The notes below the pieces were generated by a model. The model saw only the letters and a program-made list of their open reading frames with translations, had not been told where the DNA came from and made no database searches. The translations under genes and the position numbers were made by a program. A stretch of DNA of 64,000 bases from Flavobacterium dauae (lineage in GTDB: Bacteria; Bacteroidota; Bacteroidia; Flavobacteriales; Flavobacteriaceae): NCBI RefSeq assembly GCF_004151275.2, contig NZ_CP130821.1:1-64000 (forward strand), read 5' to 3'. Shown here piece after piece: positions 25,738 to 35,682 of this stretch (position 1 is its first letter; every line of letters starts with the position of its first letter).

Positions 25738-26903
25738 TGAATGTGGTGCAAAATAATAAATCGTGGTGCGTAATTATTCCTACCTATAACAATGCAAAAA
25801 CTTTAAAGCGTGTTATAGACGGCGTGTTAAATTATACCAGTCATATTTTTATTGTGAACGATGGAAGCACCGACAAAACTGCCGATATTTTAAAAAATTA
25901 CAAGCAACTTTACATTTTAAATGTTCCACAAAACAAAGGCAAGGGAAACGCTTTGCAAGTGGGTTTTAAAAAAGCATTAGCGTTAAATTACGATTATGCT
26001 TTAACGATAGATTCAGATGGACAACATTATCCTGCAGATATTTCTGTTTTTTTAGAGGAATTAAATGCGACAAAAGAACCGATTTTGTTGATTGGAAGCC
26101 GAAATATGACACACGAAAGTGTACCTAAAAAAAGCAGTTTTGGAAATCGATTTTCTAATTTTTGGTTTCAATTTGAAACAGGAATTAAACTGACAGACAC
26201 ACAATCGGGTTATCGTTTGTATCCTTTGAAACATCTTCCAAAAAGATTTTTTACCAAAAAATTCGAGTTTGAAATTGAAGTAATAGTGCGAACCGCTTGG
26301 AAAAACATTCAAGTAAAAAATGTACCTATTCAGGTTTTGTACGATCCAAACGAACGCGTTTCACATTTTCGTCCATTTCGCGATTTTACCCGCATAAGCA
26401 TCCTAAATACGGTGTTGGTTATCATTACGTTGTTATACATTAAGCCGCGAAACATCCTTTTAAAATTCAAAAAAAAAAGTTTTAAGGCTTTTTTAAAAGA
26501 AGACATTCTACAAACCAACGATACCAACGAAGTAAAAGCAGCATCGCTTGCATTGGGCGTTTTTATTGGCATTGTTCCTGTTTGGGGCTTTCAAACATTT
26601 CTGTCGATTTTTTTGGCAGCCATTTTCAAATTAAACAAAACCATTTCTTTTGTAGGATCAAACATCAGCCTTCCTCCATTTATTCCGTTTATTGTACTGG
26701 GATCGCTAAAAGTTGGAAGTTTTTTTGTTGGCGAAAGTGATGAAATTCTGATAGATTTTGATAATATTTCGTTCCATTCTATAAAAAACCATTTACTGCA
26801 ATACATTGTGGGAAGCACAATTTTAGCTACATTTATGGCTGTTTTGTTAGGATTGATTTGTTATGTAATCCTTAATTTTTACAACCGAAAAGCAACTACA
26901 TAA
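25737..26903 (+). CDS. Glycosyltransferase family 2 fused to DUF2062
   Basis: A 388-residue protein with an N-terminal GT2 domain (about 1-225; IIPTYNNAKTLKRV, VNDGSTD, DSDGQHYP) and a C-terminal membrane DUF2062 domain (about 260-385; LGVFIGIVPVWGFQ). The GT2 part resembles dolichyl-phosphate or polyprenol-phosphate sugar transferases. It is a regular member of Bacteroidota aryl-polyene loci and could glycosylate the anchor of the pigment; substrate unproven. Its stop overlaps the MMPL fusion start by one base. Confidence 0.82.
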   Translation: MNVVQNNKSWCVIIPTYNNAKTLKRVIDGVLNYTSHIFIVNDGSTDKTADILKNYKQLYILNVPQNKGKGNALQVGFKKALALNYDYALTIDSDGQHYPADISVFLEELNATKEPILLIGSRNMTHESVPKKSSFGNRFSNFWFQFETGIKLTDTQSGYRLYPLKHLPKRFFTKKFEFEIEVIVRTAWKNIQVKNVPIQVLYDPNERVSHFRPFRDFTRISILNTVLVIITLLYIKPRNILLKFKKKSFKAFLKEDILQTNDTNEVKAASLALGVFIGIVPVWGFQTFLSIFLAAIFKLNKTISFVGSNISLPPFIPFIVLGSLKVGSFFVGESDEILIDFDNISFHSIKNHLLQYIVGSTILATFMAVLLGLICYVILNFYNRKATT

Positions 26904-29900
26904 TGTTTAACGGATTTTATTATTTGTTTCAAAAAATTCAGAAATATCCTAAAACAGCACTTTTAAGTTCGTTGTTATTTTTGGTGTGCTCGGTTTTTAT
27001 CCTTCAAAAAATTACTTTTAACGAAGATATTACGCGGATTATTCCAAGCAATAAAACCAATAACAACACAGCCCAGGTTATTAGCGAAATGAATTTTACC
27101 GATAAAATTGCGGTCATTTTCAAGAAGAAAAAAGATACTGAAAACCAAGACTTAATCAGTGCTGCCGAAGCTTTTACCGATACATTGCCTGTTGTAAAAG
27201 ATTATTATTTGTCGGTTCAAGGAACGTTGAATGAAGATCTTTTTCAGGAATCATTTCGTTTTGTGTACAATAATTTACCGATTTATCTGAACGAAGCCGA
27301 TTATACAACCATCGATCAAAAACTGAATAACGACAGCCTTTCCAAGCAAATTCAGCAGAATTACGAAACGTTGTTAGGCGGCAATGCATCGTTTATGAAA
27401 GATGTTGTGGTTGATGATCCTTTACAATTATCGTTTTTGGCGTTGAAGAAATTACAACAGTTTCAAGGAAACGGCGATTATAAATTTCAAGGCGGATTTT
27501 TGTTTACGCAGGATGAAGAAAAAATAGTGTTGTTCATTAATCCGAAATACGGCGGAAGCGAAACACAACACAATGAAATTTTCGTAGAAAAACTAAATAA
27601 TTTAAAACAGCATATTTCAGATAAAAATCCAAAGGTTGAGGTGCAATATTTTGGTTCGCCCTTTATTGCCGTTGCCAATGCGCAACAAATTAAAAGCGAT
27701 ATTTTAACCACGGTAGCCATTTCCGTTTCGGCTTTAATGTTGATGCTGATTTTTTATTACAGAAATTGGTTGGTCCCAATAATTGTAATGATTCCAACGG
27801 TTTTTGGCGGATTATTCGGGTTGTTGTGTCTGTATTTTTTACGGACAGAAATTTCGGCGATATCGTTATCAATCGCTGCCATTTTAATAGGAATTACCAT
27901 TGATTATGCACTACATTTTTTAACGCATTCCAAAAACACACAAAGCATGCAAGCGTTGTTTAAAGATGTTGCAAAACCGCTGTTAATGAGCAGTTCCACT
28001 ACCGCGGTTGCCTTTTTGTGCTTGCTTTTTGTACATTCGGACGCATTGATTGATTTAGGAATTTTCGCAAGTATTTCGGTAGTTGCAACAGCCGTTTTCA
28101 CGTTGATTATTCTGCCACATATTTACAAAGGCAAAACCTTAAAACACAGTCACGCTATTGATAAAATTGCGAAATATCCTTTCGAAAAAAACAAGGTTTT
28201 AATTGTTTTCACGCTGCTTTTGGTTGCAATAAGTGCTTTTACGTATCATAAAGTGCAATTTGATGGCGATTTGTCTAAAATTAATTTTATGCCTGCCGAA
28301 CAGCAATTGGCTGAAAAAGAATTATATACAGATAATAAAATTGCCAAAAGTTTATTTGTGGTTGCTTATAATGAAAACGAAGATCGAGTTTTAGAAGATA
28401 ACCAGCAGATTTTCAATAAACTAAAAGTGAGTACTTATGTAAACAATGTGCAATCGGTAAGTAGTTTGATTCCTTCAAAAACTGAACAATTAAAAGCGAT
28501 TGAACGTTGGAAGCAGTTTTGGAATCCTTCTAAAATTAATGAAACCGTACAAGCAATCGAATCAAAAAGTGTAGCACAAGGCTTTAACGAGAAAACCCAC
28601 GCTGCATTTTATCAATTATTGAACAAAGATTTTTCAACCATAAATCTGGCTTCATTAAAACAGTTTAATCAGCAACTGTACAACGAATTTATCCATGGTA
28701 AAAACCGTTATTTGTTATCAACCGTTGTAACAATCGACCCAAAAAACCGAGATGCATTTGTAAAGAATTTCGAGAAAGAAAATCAAGGAAAACAAGTGCT
28801 TTTAATTGACCGCCAAGCGTTGAACGAAAAATATTTAGGCTTTTTAGTGAATGATTTTAATTCGTTGGTTTCGTATTCGTTTATTGCTGTTTTTGTAATT
28901 CTTTTTGTTTTTTATCGAAGAATTGAATTGGTACTAACAGCATCAATTCCCATAGCGTTAACAGGTTTCATCACCGCAGGATTAATGGGATTGTTGAACA
29001 TTCCGTTTAATATTTTCAGCACCATCGTTTGTACGCTGGTTTTTGGTCACGGAATCGATTTTACCATTTTTATGACCAGCGCACTGCAAAAACAATATAC
29101 AGATGGCAAAGACGAAATGCCTTTGTATCGCACATCAATAATATTAGCGGTTTTAACAACCATTCTGGCAATCGGGGCATTGATATTTGCACAACATCCT
29201 GCCTTAAAATCAATCGCATTAATTGCATTAATTGGTGTAAGTGTGGCGGTTTTGGTAACATTTGTACTGTATCCGTTGTTGTTTAAATTTCTATTTTTCA
29301 ATCGAGTAAAAAAAGGGTTGTCTCCAACTACACTTATCCTTACCGTTCGGTCAATTTTAATGTTTACCTATTATGTAATTGCCAGTTTAACCATATCGGT
29401 TTTCATGCGAGTGTTTTTCTGGGTTTTACCAATATCAAAAAACAAAAAATGGCACTTTTTCAGCAGTGTAATGTCGGGTTATATGAAATCGGTTTTACAC
29501 TTAAATCCTGCCGTAAGTAAAAAAATCTTTCATAAAGAACGCTTTCAAAAACAGTCGGTAATCATATCAAACCACACCTCGTTTTTAGATTCGTTAACTA
29601 TTGGAATGACGTATTCTAAAGTGGTTTACATTGTGAACGACTGGGTTTATAAATCGCCGGTTTTTGGAAGAGCCGTAAAGTTTTTAGGATTTTACCCTGC
29701 AACAAAAGGGGTTGAACAAGGATTGGTTCCGTTAGAAGAACGCATTGGAACCGATTTTTCTGTAATGATTTTCCCCGAAGGAACCCGCTCGCGAACATCA
29801 GAAATTGGTCGTTTTCACAAAGGTGCTTTTTTTATGGCAGAAGAATTGAATTTGCCAATTCAACCGGTTTATATCCACGGAAATGCCGATTTGCTGCCTA

Positions 29901-30559
29901 AAGGCGATTTTATCATTTACAATGCAAATTGCCATGTATATGTGGGCGAACCACTTGCTTTAAACGATGAACGATTTGGGACTTCATACACAGATCGAAC
30001 TAAGAAAATAAGTCGATTTTTTAAAGAAGAATACAATAACATTCGTTTAAACGCAGAAGATGCTGATTATTTTAAGCAGAAGTTGTTCTTGAATTTTTTG
30101 TATAAAGAACATGGAATTTTAAATACCGTAAAAGCAGATTTTAAACAACATAAATCAATCTATCATCAATTATTTCATTTAATTAGTGATAAAGCGTCAA
30201 TTGCTCATATAACAACTGATTTTGGCCAGCTTGATTTTCTTTTGGTCAATCAATTCCCATCAAGAAAAGTGCATACCTATAATTTAAACGAAGAACACAG
30301 ATCAATGGCGAAAGCAAGTTACATCAATCAAAAATTTAAAGTAAAATATGCCGATGATTTGACGGAGATTTGGCAAAACAGCAGCGTATTGATACTTTCT
30401 CATTTGCAGCAGTTTAACGTCGATATTCCACAAAATATCAACCAAATTGTAGTAGTTTGTTGTAAATTTAAACCGAATTTTACAGGTTTTACACGAACTG
30501 AAGATCAACTAAAAATACAAGTATTTCAACGTAATGAAACAGCCTTAATACGTTTGTAA
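26903..30559 (+). CDS. MMPL/RND transporter fused to PlsC-type acyltransferase
   Basis: A 1218-residue fusion. Residues about 1-820 form an MMPL-type RND exporter: two sets of transmembrane helices, each preceded by a periplasmic loop. Residues about 870-1050 are a PlsC acyltransferase with HTSFLD (His about 890) and FPEGTRS (about 956). The last 150 residues form a further small Rossmann-like domain of unknown activity. It would translocate and acylate the pigment or its lipid anchor. Its C-terminal tail is abnormal: a diverged second copy of the last 40 codons lies downstream at 31120-31240, so the present tail may be a replacement. Confidence 0.85.
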   Translation: MFNGFYYLFQKIQKYPKTALLSSLLFLVCSVFILQKITFNEDITRIIPSNKTNNNTAQVISEMNFTDKIAVIFKKKKDTENQDLISAAEAFTDTLPVVKDYYLSVQGTLNEDLFQESFRFVYNNLPIYLNEADYTTIDQKLNNDSLSKQIQQNYETLLGGNASFMKDVVVDDPLQLSFLALKKLQQFQGNGDYKFQGGFLFTQDEEKIVLFINPKYGGSETQHNEIFVEKLNNLKQHISDKNPKVEVQYFGSPFIAVANAQQIKSDILTTVAISVSALMLMLIFYYRNWLVPIIVMIPTVFGGLFGLLCLYFLRTEISAISLSIAAILIGITIDYALHFLTHSKNTQSMQALFKDVAKPLLMSSSTTAVAFLCLLFVHSDALIDLGIFASISVVATAVFTLIILPHIYKGKTLKHSHAIDKIAKYPFEKNKVLIVFTLLLVAISAFTYHKVQFDGDLSKINFMPAEQQLAEKELYTDNKIAKSLFVVAYNENEDRVLEDNQQIFNKLKVSTYVNNVQSVSSLIPSKTEQLKAIERWKQFWNPSKINETVQAIESKSVAQGFNEKTHAAFYQLLNKDFSTINLASLKQFNQQLYNEFIHGKNRYLLSTVVTIDPKNRDAFVKNFEKENQGKQVLLIDRQALNEKYLGFLVNDFNSLVSYSFIAVFVILFVFYRRIELVLTASIPIALTGFITAGLMGLLNIPFNIFSTIVCTLVFGHGIDFTIFMTSALQKQYTDGKDEMPLYRTSIILAVLTTILAIGALIFAQHPALKSIALIALIGVSVAVLVTFVLYPLLFKFLFFNRVKKGLSPTTLILTVRSILMFTYYVIASLTISVFMRVFFWVLPISKNKKWHFFSSVMSGYMKSVLHLNPAVSKKIFHKERFQKQSVIISNHTSFLDSLTIGMTYSKVVYIVNDWVYKSPVFGRAVKFLGFYPATKGVEQGLVPLEERIGTDFSVMIFPEGTRSRTSEIGRFHKGAFFMAEELNLPIQPVYIHGNADLLPKGDFIIYNANCHVYVGEPLALNDERFGTSYTDRTKKISRFFKEEYNNIRLNAEDADYFKQKLFLNFLYKEHGILNTVKADFKQHKSIYHQLFHLISDKASIAHITTDFGQLDFLLVNQFPSRKVHTYNLNEEHRSMAKASYINQKFKVKYADDLTEIWQNSSVLILSHLQQFNVDIPQNINQIVVVCCKFKPNFTGFTRTEDQLKIQVFQRNETALIRL
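30432..30480 (+). repeat. Duplicated tail of the MMPL-PlsC gene, copy 1
   Basis: Forty-nine bases identical to 31130-31178. This copy is inside the intact reading frame and encodes part of the NQIVVVCCKFKPN tail. Similarity continues with divergence on the 3' side. Confidence 0.88.
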
Positions 30560-30561
30560 AG

Positions 30562-30884
30562 TTAACTTGCTTTGTGATAAATTATCAATCTATAAATCCA
30601 AAAAGATAATGAAATTATAAAAATAGTTATCATTGGTATACTTAATGTATAATAATAAATTATAAAAAGTGTTTCCAAATCATAAACGTCACCTTTATAT
30701 TTAAAATAGCCTAAATCGCCTATATTACCAAATATTAATCCTACAAACGAAAAAACAATGAAAATATAGAAAATAGCGTTGAATACTTATATATACTATT
30801 TACTTTTAATATTATAAAAGAAATAATAAAAGGTAAAAACACACTAATAGATAAAAATACTATGATTATTAATAATCCACTCAT
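30562..30884 (-). pseudogene. Frameshifted small membrane-protein gene
   Basis: From an ATG at 30882-30884 the minus strand encodes 47 residues of a hydrophobic protein (MSGLLIIIVFLSISVFLPF...) and then stops. Shifting frame near a T-run continues another hydrophobic stretch (SFVGLIFGNIGDLGYFKYKG..., then a further helix) to a TAA at 30562. The whole, about 107 codons, looks like a three- to four-helix membrane protein broken by one indel. No family recognised. Confidence 0.6.
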
Positions 30885-31129
30885 AAATTACTCATTTAGA
30901 ATACTTAATTAAGAATATTGTGATTTGATGATGATAAGGGATTACCCCGCTATCCCTCGAATCCTTTCACGTGATTATATTATAACTTAAAGTTCTTAAA
31001 AACACAAACACCATCAGTAAAGCGAATTTACATTTTTATTATTACTTTATCCTAAAAGATTTACTGTTGGTCTGGATTAAAAATTATTGCTTCTTTAATT
31101 TTATTAGCAGTTTAATAACGAAATTCCGT

Positions 31130-31178
31130 AAAATATCAACCAAATTGTAGTAGTTTGTTGTAAATTTAAACCGAATTT
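31130..31178 (+). repeat. Duplicated tail of the MMPL-PlsC gene, copy 2 (orphan)
   Basis: Identical over 49 bases to 30432-30480. Reading on gives a diverged tail ending QVFQRNEAN-stop, and an in-frame TAA just upstream (31128-31130) shows it is not expressed as part of a longer protein. Confidence 0.88.
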
Positions 31179-31231
31179 CGGCGGTTTTACACAAACGCAC
31201 AATGAATTAAAAATTCAAGTATTCCAACGTA

Positions 31232-32758
31232 ATGAAGCAAACTAAAACATACGATGTTGTTGTAATTGGCAGCGGTCTGGGCGGCTTGGTTTCGGCATTG
31301 TTGCTGGCGCAAGAAGGCAAAAAAGTATGTGTTTTAGAGAAGAATAATCAGTACGGTGGTAACTTGCAAACCTTTGTGCGCGATAAAACAATTTTCGATA
31401 CCGGCGTTCATTACATAGGAGCATTAAAGAAAGATGAAAATTTAGGTCGATACTTTTCTTACCTAAACATTTTAAACGATTTGGATTTGTCGCAATTAAA
31501 CAAAAATAAGTTTGATGTGATTAGTTTTGGTAACGAAACCATTCAATATCCCCAAGCTCAAGGTTACGAAAATTTTGTAAAACAGTTATTGATTTATTTT
31601 CCTGATGAAGAACAGTCGTTAAAAAAGTATATTGAAACCATTCAGTTTTATTGCAATCAATTTCCGTTGTACAACCTAAAAAACAACACGGGTTATAACG
31701 AAGAAATCATGCAGCATTCGGTTGAAAATGTACTAAATTCAATCATTTCAAACAAAAAATTGCAAGCTGTTTTATTGGGAAACAGTTTTTTGTATGCTAT
31801 AAAATCAAGCGAAACTCCTTTTTATGTTCACGCATTAACGGTAAATTCGTATATACAAAGTTCTTGGCGATGCGTTAAAGGCGGAAGTCAGATCACCAAA
31901 GCATTTATAAAACAATTACGGAGTTTTAAAGCCGATTTGTTCAAACATCAAAAAGTAGATAAGCTTAATTTTAAAGAAAATATTTTAGAAAGTTGCGAAA
32001 CGGTTGACTGTATTTACAAAGCCGATCAGTTTGTTTCGGATATCGATTTAAAGCAACTTTTTGCAATGTTTAATGAGCAAAATCAACGAAAACTTTATAT
32101 AAAACGAATTAATCAGTTAAAGAACGGGCCATCGGTTTTTTCGGTTCATATCGTTTTAAAACCTAATACCGTTCCTTATTTCAACCATAATATTTATCAT
32201 TTTGAAAGTGAAGATAACGTGTTTTCATACGAAAATAATTTTATAGATAATAAACCACAATCTGTTGTAATTACTACCAATCCGCATCAGAAAAATCAAG
32301 AATTTGCACAAAGCATTTCGTTAATGACGTATATGGATTTTGGTCAGGTTGAAAAATGGCAGCATACCTTTAACACCGTTAGAAATGAAAACGACCGCGG
32401 AAGTGATTACGAACAATTTAAAAGCAAAATTGTAACCGAATTATTACAGATTTTAGATAAATATTTCCAGGATATTCAAGAAAATATAATTTCTACACAC
32501 ACATCTTCACCGCTTTCGTACCGAGATTATATAGGAACTTTAGACGGAACCATGTACGGTTTTGAAAAAGAAGCTGCACAACCTTTAAAAACCATGATTT
32601 CGCCGAAAACGAAGATTGACAATTTGTTTTTAACCGGACAAAATGTGCGTTTACACGGAATTTTAGGCGTAACGATTACCGGCTTTTTAACGGTCGCCGA
32701 AATGGTTGGCAAAGATTATTTTTTTGATAAAGTATTTAAAAAAGTAGGGTATGAGTAA
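31232..32758 (+). CDS. Phytoene desaturase/CrtISO-like FAD oxidoreductase
   Basis: A 508-residue flavoprotein with the N-terminal dinucleotide motif VVVIGSGLGGLVSALLLAQEG and the following VLEKNNQYGGN typical of carotenoid desaturases, isomerases and retinol saturases; the C-terminal FLTGQNVRLHG is the matching FAD segment. In flexirubin loci such an enzyme may isomerise or modify the polyene. The start codon lies inside the stop region of the orphan MMPL-PlsC tail. It overlaps the next gene by 8 bases. Confidence 0.83.
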   Translation: MKQTKTYDVVVIGSGLGGLVSALLLAQEGKKVCVLEKNNQYGGNLQTFVRDKTIFDTGVHYIGALKKDENLGRYFSYLNILNDLDLSQLNKNKFDVISFGNETIQYPQAQGYENFVKQLLIYFPDEEQSLKKYIETIQFYCNQFPLYNLKNNTGYNEEIMQHSVENVLNSIISNKKLQAVLLGNSFLYAIKSSETPFYVHALTVNSYIQSSWRCVKGGSQITKAFIKQLRSFKADLFKHQKVDKLNFKENILESCETVDCIYKADQFVSDIDLKQLFAMFNEQNQRKLYIKRINQLKNGPSVFSVHIVLKPNTVPYFNHNIYHFESEDNVFSYENNFIDNKPQSVVITTNPHQKNQEFAQSISLMTYMDFGQVEKWQHTFNTVRNENDRGSDYEQFKSKIVTELLQILDKYFQDIQENIISTHTSSPLSYRDYIGTLDGTMYGFEKEAAQPLKTMISPKTKIDNLFLTGQNVRLHGILGVTITGFLTVAEMVGKDYFFDKVFKKVGYE

Positions 32759-34367
32759 AAAAATATTTTCGCTTGTACTGCTGCTTTCTTTAATAAGTTG
32801 CGGAAGCATTAAAAATCTGAAAAAGGAATCTGATTTGTTTGAAACCGAATTTCAACGACAAGAGTTTTCAATTAAAAAAACAGATGTTTTAAACAAATCT
32901 ACTAACGGAAACTGGCAGTTAAGAATTTCTGGAAATCCGTATGAATTGGGATATAAAAAAGGATTTTTGACTCAAAAACTGTATCATTATCAAGAACGTG
33001 TTTTCTTTGATAAAGTTGCCGAAATTGTTCCAAATCCTTCCAAACAAAAAAAATTATTGCTGTTTTTAAAATGGTATAACCGTTTTATATTAGATTACGT
33101 TCCGTTAGAATTAAAGCAGGAACTTTATGCTGTTTCAACGTTTGGATCTGGTGAATTTGACAATTTGGGAACTAAATTCGAACGTAATTTACTGCTGCAT
33201 AGTTCGCACGATATTGGTCACGCTATGCAAGATTTAATGTTGGTGGGCTGCTCGTCTATTGCTTTGTGGGACGATTTTACCGAAGACGGAAAGTTGCTTA
33301 TTGGCAGAAATTTCGATTTTTATGTAAACGATGAATTTGCACAAAACAAAATTGTAGAATTTATAAGCCCAAAAAGTGGTTATAAATACGCATCAGTTAC
33401 CTGGCCGGGAATGGTTGGCGTTGTTTCGGGTATGAACGAAAAAGGGTTAACCATTACGTTGAACGCCGGTAAATCGTCTATTCCTTTGCGTGGTAAAACG
33501 CCTGTTTCTATCGTGGCGCGTTATATTTTACAGTATGCTCAAAATATTGATGAAGCAATTCAAATTGCTCAAAAGTTTGAAGTTTTTGTGTCGGAATCGT
33601 TTTTAATTGGCAGTGCTGCAGACAACAAAGCGGTTGTTATTGAAATAAGTCCTAAAAAGTTTGATGTGTACGAGCAACACAACGGAAAACTAATTTGCAC
33701 AAACCATTTTCAGTCTAAAAGCTATCAATCCGATAAACGCAATCGGCAACACATAGAACATTCGCATTCACAGTATCGTTTAGAAAAATTAGAAGAATCT
33801 TTTCACAAAGAACAAACTTATCAGGTTAAAGATGTTTTAAAGGTTTTGCGAGATGTATCGGGGTTAGATCATCAGAATATCGGTTTAGGTAACGAAAAAT
33901 CACTCAATCAGTTACTGGCACATCACGCAGTGATTTTTAAACCAAGTGAACAAATAATGTATGTTTCAAACTATCCGTACCAATTGGGTGCTTTTGATGC
34001 GTATAATTTAAACGATATTTTTGCCGGAAACGAATTAAACCCCATAAAGCAAATGGAGTTACCGGCTGATGATTTTGTTTCTTCGGCAGCCTTTAAAAAC
34101 TATCGTTTATATAAAAAGGCAGAAGAACTGATCGTGCGTTCCATTGCAAAAAAAACCGTACTTCCAGAAGGATTTTTGACTAATTTTTCCCAACTAAATC
34201 CCAATTTGTGGCGAACGTATCAATTGTTGGGCGATTATTATACGGTGCAGCAAAACTGGCAAAATGCGGTAAAAAATTACGAACTTGCCCTGCAAAAAGA
34301 AATCAGTTCAGAAACAGAACAAAAAGCAATTATAAAAAACCATCAAAAAGCCCTGAAAAAGTTATGA
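32751..34367 (+). CDS. C45-type autoproteolytic acyltransferase/hydrolase lipoprotein
   Basis: A 538-residue lipoprotein: signal with lipobox LISC (Cys17), then an Ntn-hydrolase of the C45 (acyl-CoA:6-aminopenicillanate acyltransferase-like) family. The expected nucleophile is Cys167 in LMLVGCSSIALWDDF, exposed after self-cleavage, with GRNFDF downstream; about residues 455-530 look like TPR-type helices. It is a common member of flexirubin loci and may make or break an acyl or amide bond on the pigment at the outer membrane. It ends in a 4-base ATGA overlap with the ligase gene. Confidence 0.78.
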   Translation: MSKKIFSLVLLLSLISCGSIKNLKKESDLFETEFQRQEFSIKKTDVLNKSTNGNWQLRISGNPYELGYKKGFLTQKLYHYQERVFFDKVAEIVPNPSKQKKLLLFLKWYNRFILDYVPLELKQELYAVSTFGSGEFDNLGTKFERNLLLHSSHDIGHAMQDLMLVGCSSIALWDDFTEDGKLLIGRNFDFYVNDEFAQNKIVEFISPKSGYKYASVTWPGMVGVVSGMNEKGLTITLNAGKSSIPLRGKTPVSIVARYILQYAQNIDEAIQIAQKFEVFVSESFLIGSAADNKAVVIEISPKKFDVYEQHNGKLICTNHFQSKSYQSDKRNRQHIEHSHSQYRLEKLEESFHKEQTYQVKDVLKVLRDVSGLDHQNIGLGNEKSLNQLLAHHAVIFKPSEQIMYVSNYPYQLGAFDAYNLNDIFAGNELNPIKQMELPADDFVSSAAFKNYRLYKKAEELIVRSIAKKTVLPEGFLTNFSQLNPNLWRTYQLLGDYYTVQQNWQNAVKNYELALQKEISSETEQKAIIKNHQKALKKL

Positions 34368-35650
34368 TACCTGAAATAGAAACCAAAAATCAAGCGGAAA
34401 TAGAAGCTTTTCAAAACAATTTGTTGCAAAAACATATTGCGTATTTAATAGAAAAATCGCCGTTTTATCAACGCAAATTTAAATCGGAAAATATTCAGGC
34501 AGATACCATCCAAACCACAGATGATTTATTAAAAATTTCGGTAACTACCAAAACCGATTTGCAACTGTATAACGATGATTTTTTATGCGTTCCCAAACAC
34601 GAAATCCTTGATTATGCTACCACTTCAGGTACCTTGGGAGATCCTGTAACTTTTGGATTAACGGATAACGATTTAGAACGTTTGGCTTATAACGAAATGC
34701 TGTCATTTCAATGTGCCGGAGTTCAAAAAGGCGATTTGGTACAGCTTATGACAACTATTGATCGACGATTTATGGCGGGTTTGGCATACTTTTTAGGACT
34801 TCGGAAATTGGGTGCGGGTATCGTTCGGGTAGGTGCAGGTGTGCCACCGTTACAGTGGGATTCTATTTTGCGGTATCAACCTAAGTATTTAATTGCCGTA
34901 CCGTCGTTCCTTCTTAAAGTGATTGAATACGCCGAAGAAAATAACATCGATTATAAAAACAGTTCGGTAAAAGGAGTCATCTGTATTGGCGAAGCTTTGC
35001 GAACAACCAGTTTACAGCCTACGCTTTTAGCCAACAGAATTCGCGAAAAATGGAACATTGATTTGTATTCTACCTACGCATCTACCGAAATGAGTGCTGC
35101 TTTTACCGAATGTGATCAGTTTGCAGGCGGGCATCATCATCCCGAGTTAATCATTACTGAAATTTTAGACGATGCCGGAAATAGAGTAAAAGACGGCGAA
35201 TTGGGCGAACTGGTTATAACAACGCTTGGAGTGGAAGCTATGCCGTTGCTGCGTTTTAAAACCGGAGATCTGGTTCGCAAGCACACAACGGTTTGCCCGT
35301 GCGGAAGAACCACCTATCGTTTAGGTCCGGTAGAAGGCAGAAAACAGCAAATGATAAAGTACAAAGGCACCACGTTATATCCGCCGGCAATGCACGATGC
35401 GGTAGCACATTTTAAAGAAGTAAAACTGCATTTGATCGAAATATCTTCAAACGAAATAGGTACAGACGAAATAGTTATTCGTTTGTTTGCAACTGATACA
35501 TCTGATGAATTTTCAGCCAAATTAAAAGATTATTTTCGTGCAAGATTACGCGTAACACCGCAAATTGTTTTTGAAGATGAACTAACTTTGCAAAAGATTA
35601 TTTTTGATCCTTTAATTAGAAAACCTTTAACATTTATAGATAAAAGATAA
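34364..35650 (+). CDS. Phenylacetate-CoA ligase-like acyl-activating enzyme
   Basis: The ATG at 34364, overlapping the upstream stop as ATGA, gives 428 residues starting MIPEIETKNQ; the longer frame from 34208 only reads the tail of the C45 gene out of frame. The protein has the adenylate-forming motifs TTSGTLGDPVTFG and YSTYASTEMSAAF. It probably activates 4-coumarate made by the ammonia-lyase, loading it onto CoA or directly onto a carrier protein. It is the last pigment gene before gltX. Confidence 0.83.
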   Translation: MIPEIETKNQAEIEAFQNNLLQKHIAYLIEKSPFYQRKFKSENIQADTIQTTDDLLKISVTTKTDLQLYNDDFLCVPKHEILDYATTSGTLGDPVTFGLTDNDLERLAYNEMLSFQCAGVQKGDLVQLMTTIDRRFMAGLAYFLGLRKLGAGIVRVGAGVPPLQWDSILRYQPKYLIAVPSFLLKVIEYAEENNIDYKNSSVKGVICIGEALRTTSLQPTLLANRIREKWNIDLYSTYASTEMSAAFTECDQFAGGHHHPELIITEILDDAGNRVKDGELGELVITTLGVEAMPLLRFKTGDLVRKHTTVCPCGRTTYRLGPVEGRKQQMIKYKGTTLYPPAMHDAVAHFKEVKLHLIEISSNEIGTDEIVIRLFATDTSDEFSAKLKDYFRARLRVTPQIVFEDELTLQKIIFDPLIRKPLTFIDKR

Positions 35651-35658
35651 GAACTTTT

Positions 35659-35666
35659 TATCTTTG
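35659..35666 (+). promoter_or_regulatory. gltX promoter core TATCTTTG
   Basis: A perfect TAnnTTTG match 17 bases before the gltX ATG and 9 bases after the previous stop, implying a very short leader. No TTG -33 box is evident. Confidence 0.5.
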
Positions 35667-35682
35667 AACAAAAAAGAAAAAA

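Larger units (their letters stand above)
30560..31231. other. Disrupted intergenic segment between pigment genes
   Basis: A 672-base stretch with no intact gene. It carries a frameshifted minus-strand membrane-protein gene (30562-30884), then about 230 bases without a recognisable feature, then the orphan tail copy of the MMPL-PlsC gene (from about 31120), whose stop codon overlaps the ATG of the next gene at 31232. In the ancestral arrangement the two pigment genes presumably overlapped directly. Confidence 0.7.

Noticed and set aside
34208..34363. N-terminal extension of the acyl-activating ligase
   Set aside because: It reads the C45 gene out of frame; the ATGA overlap at 34364 is the natural coupled start.
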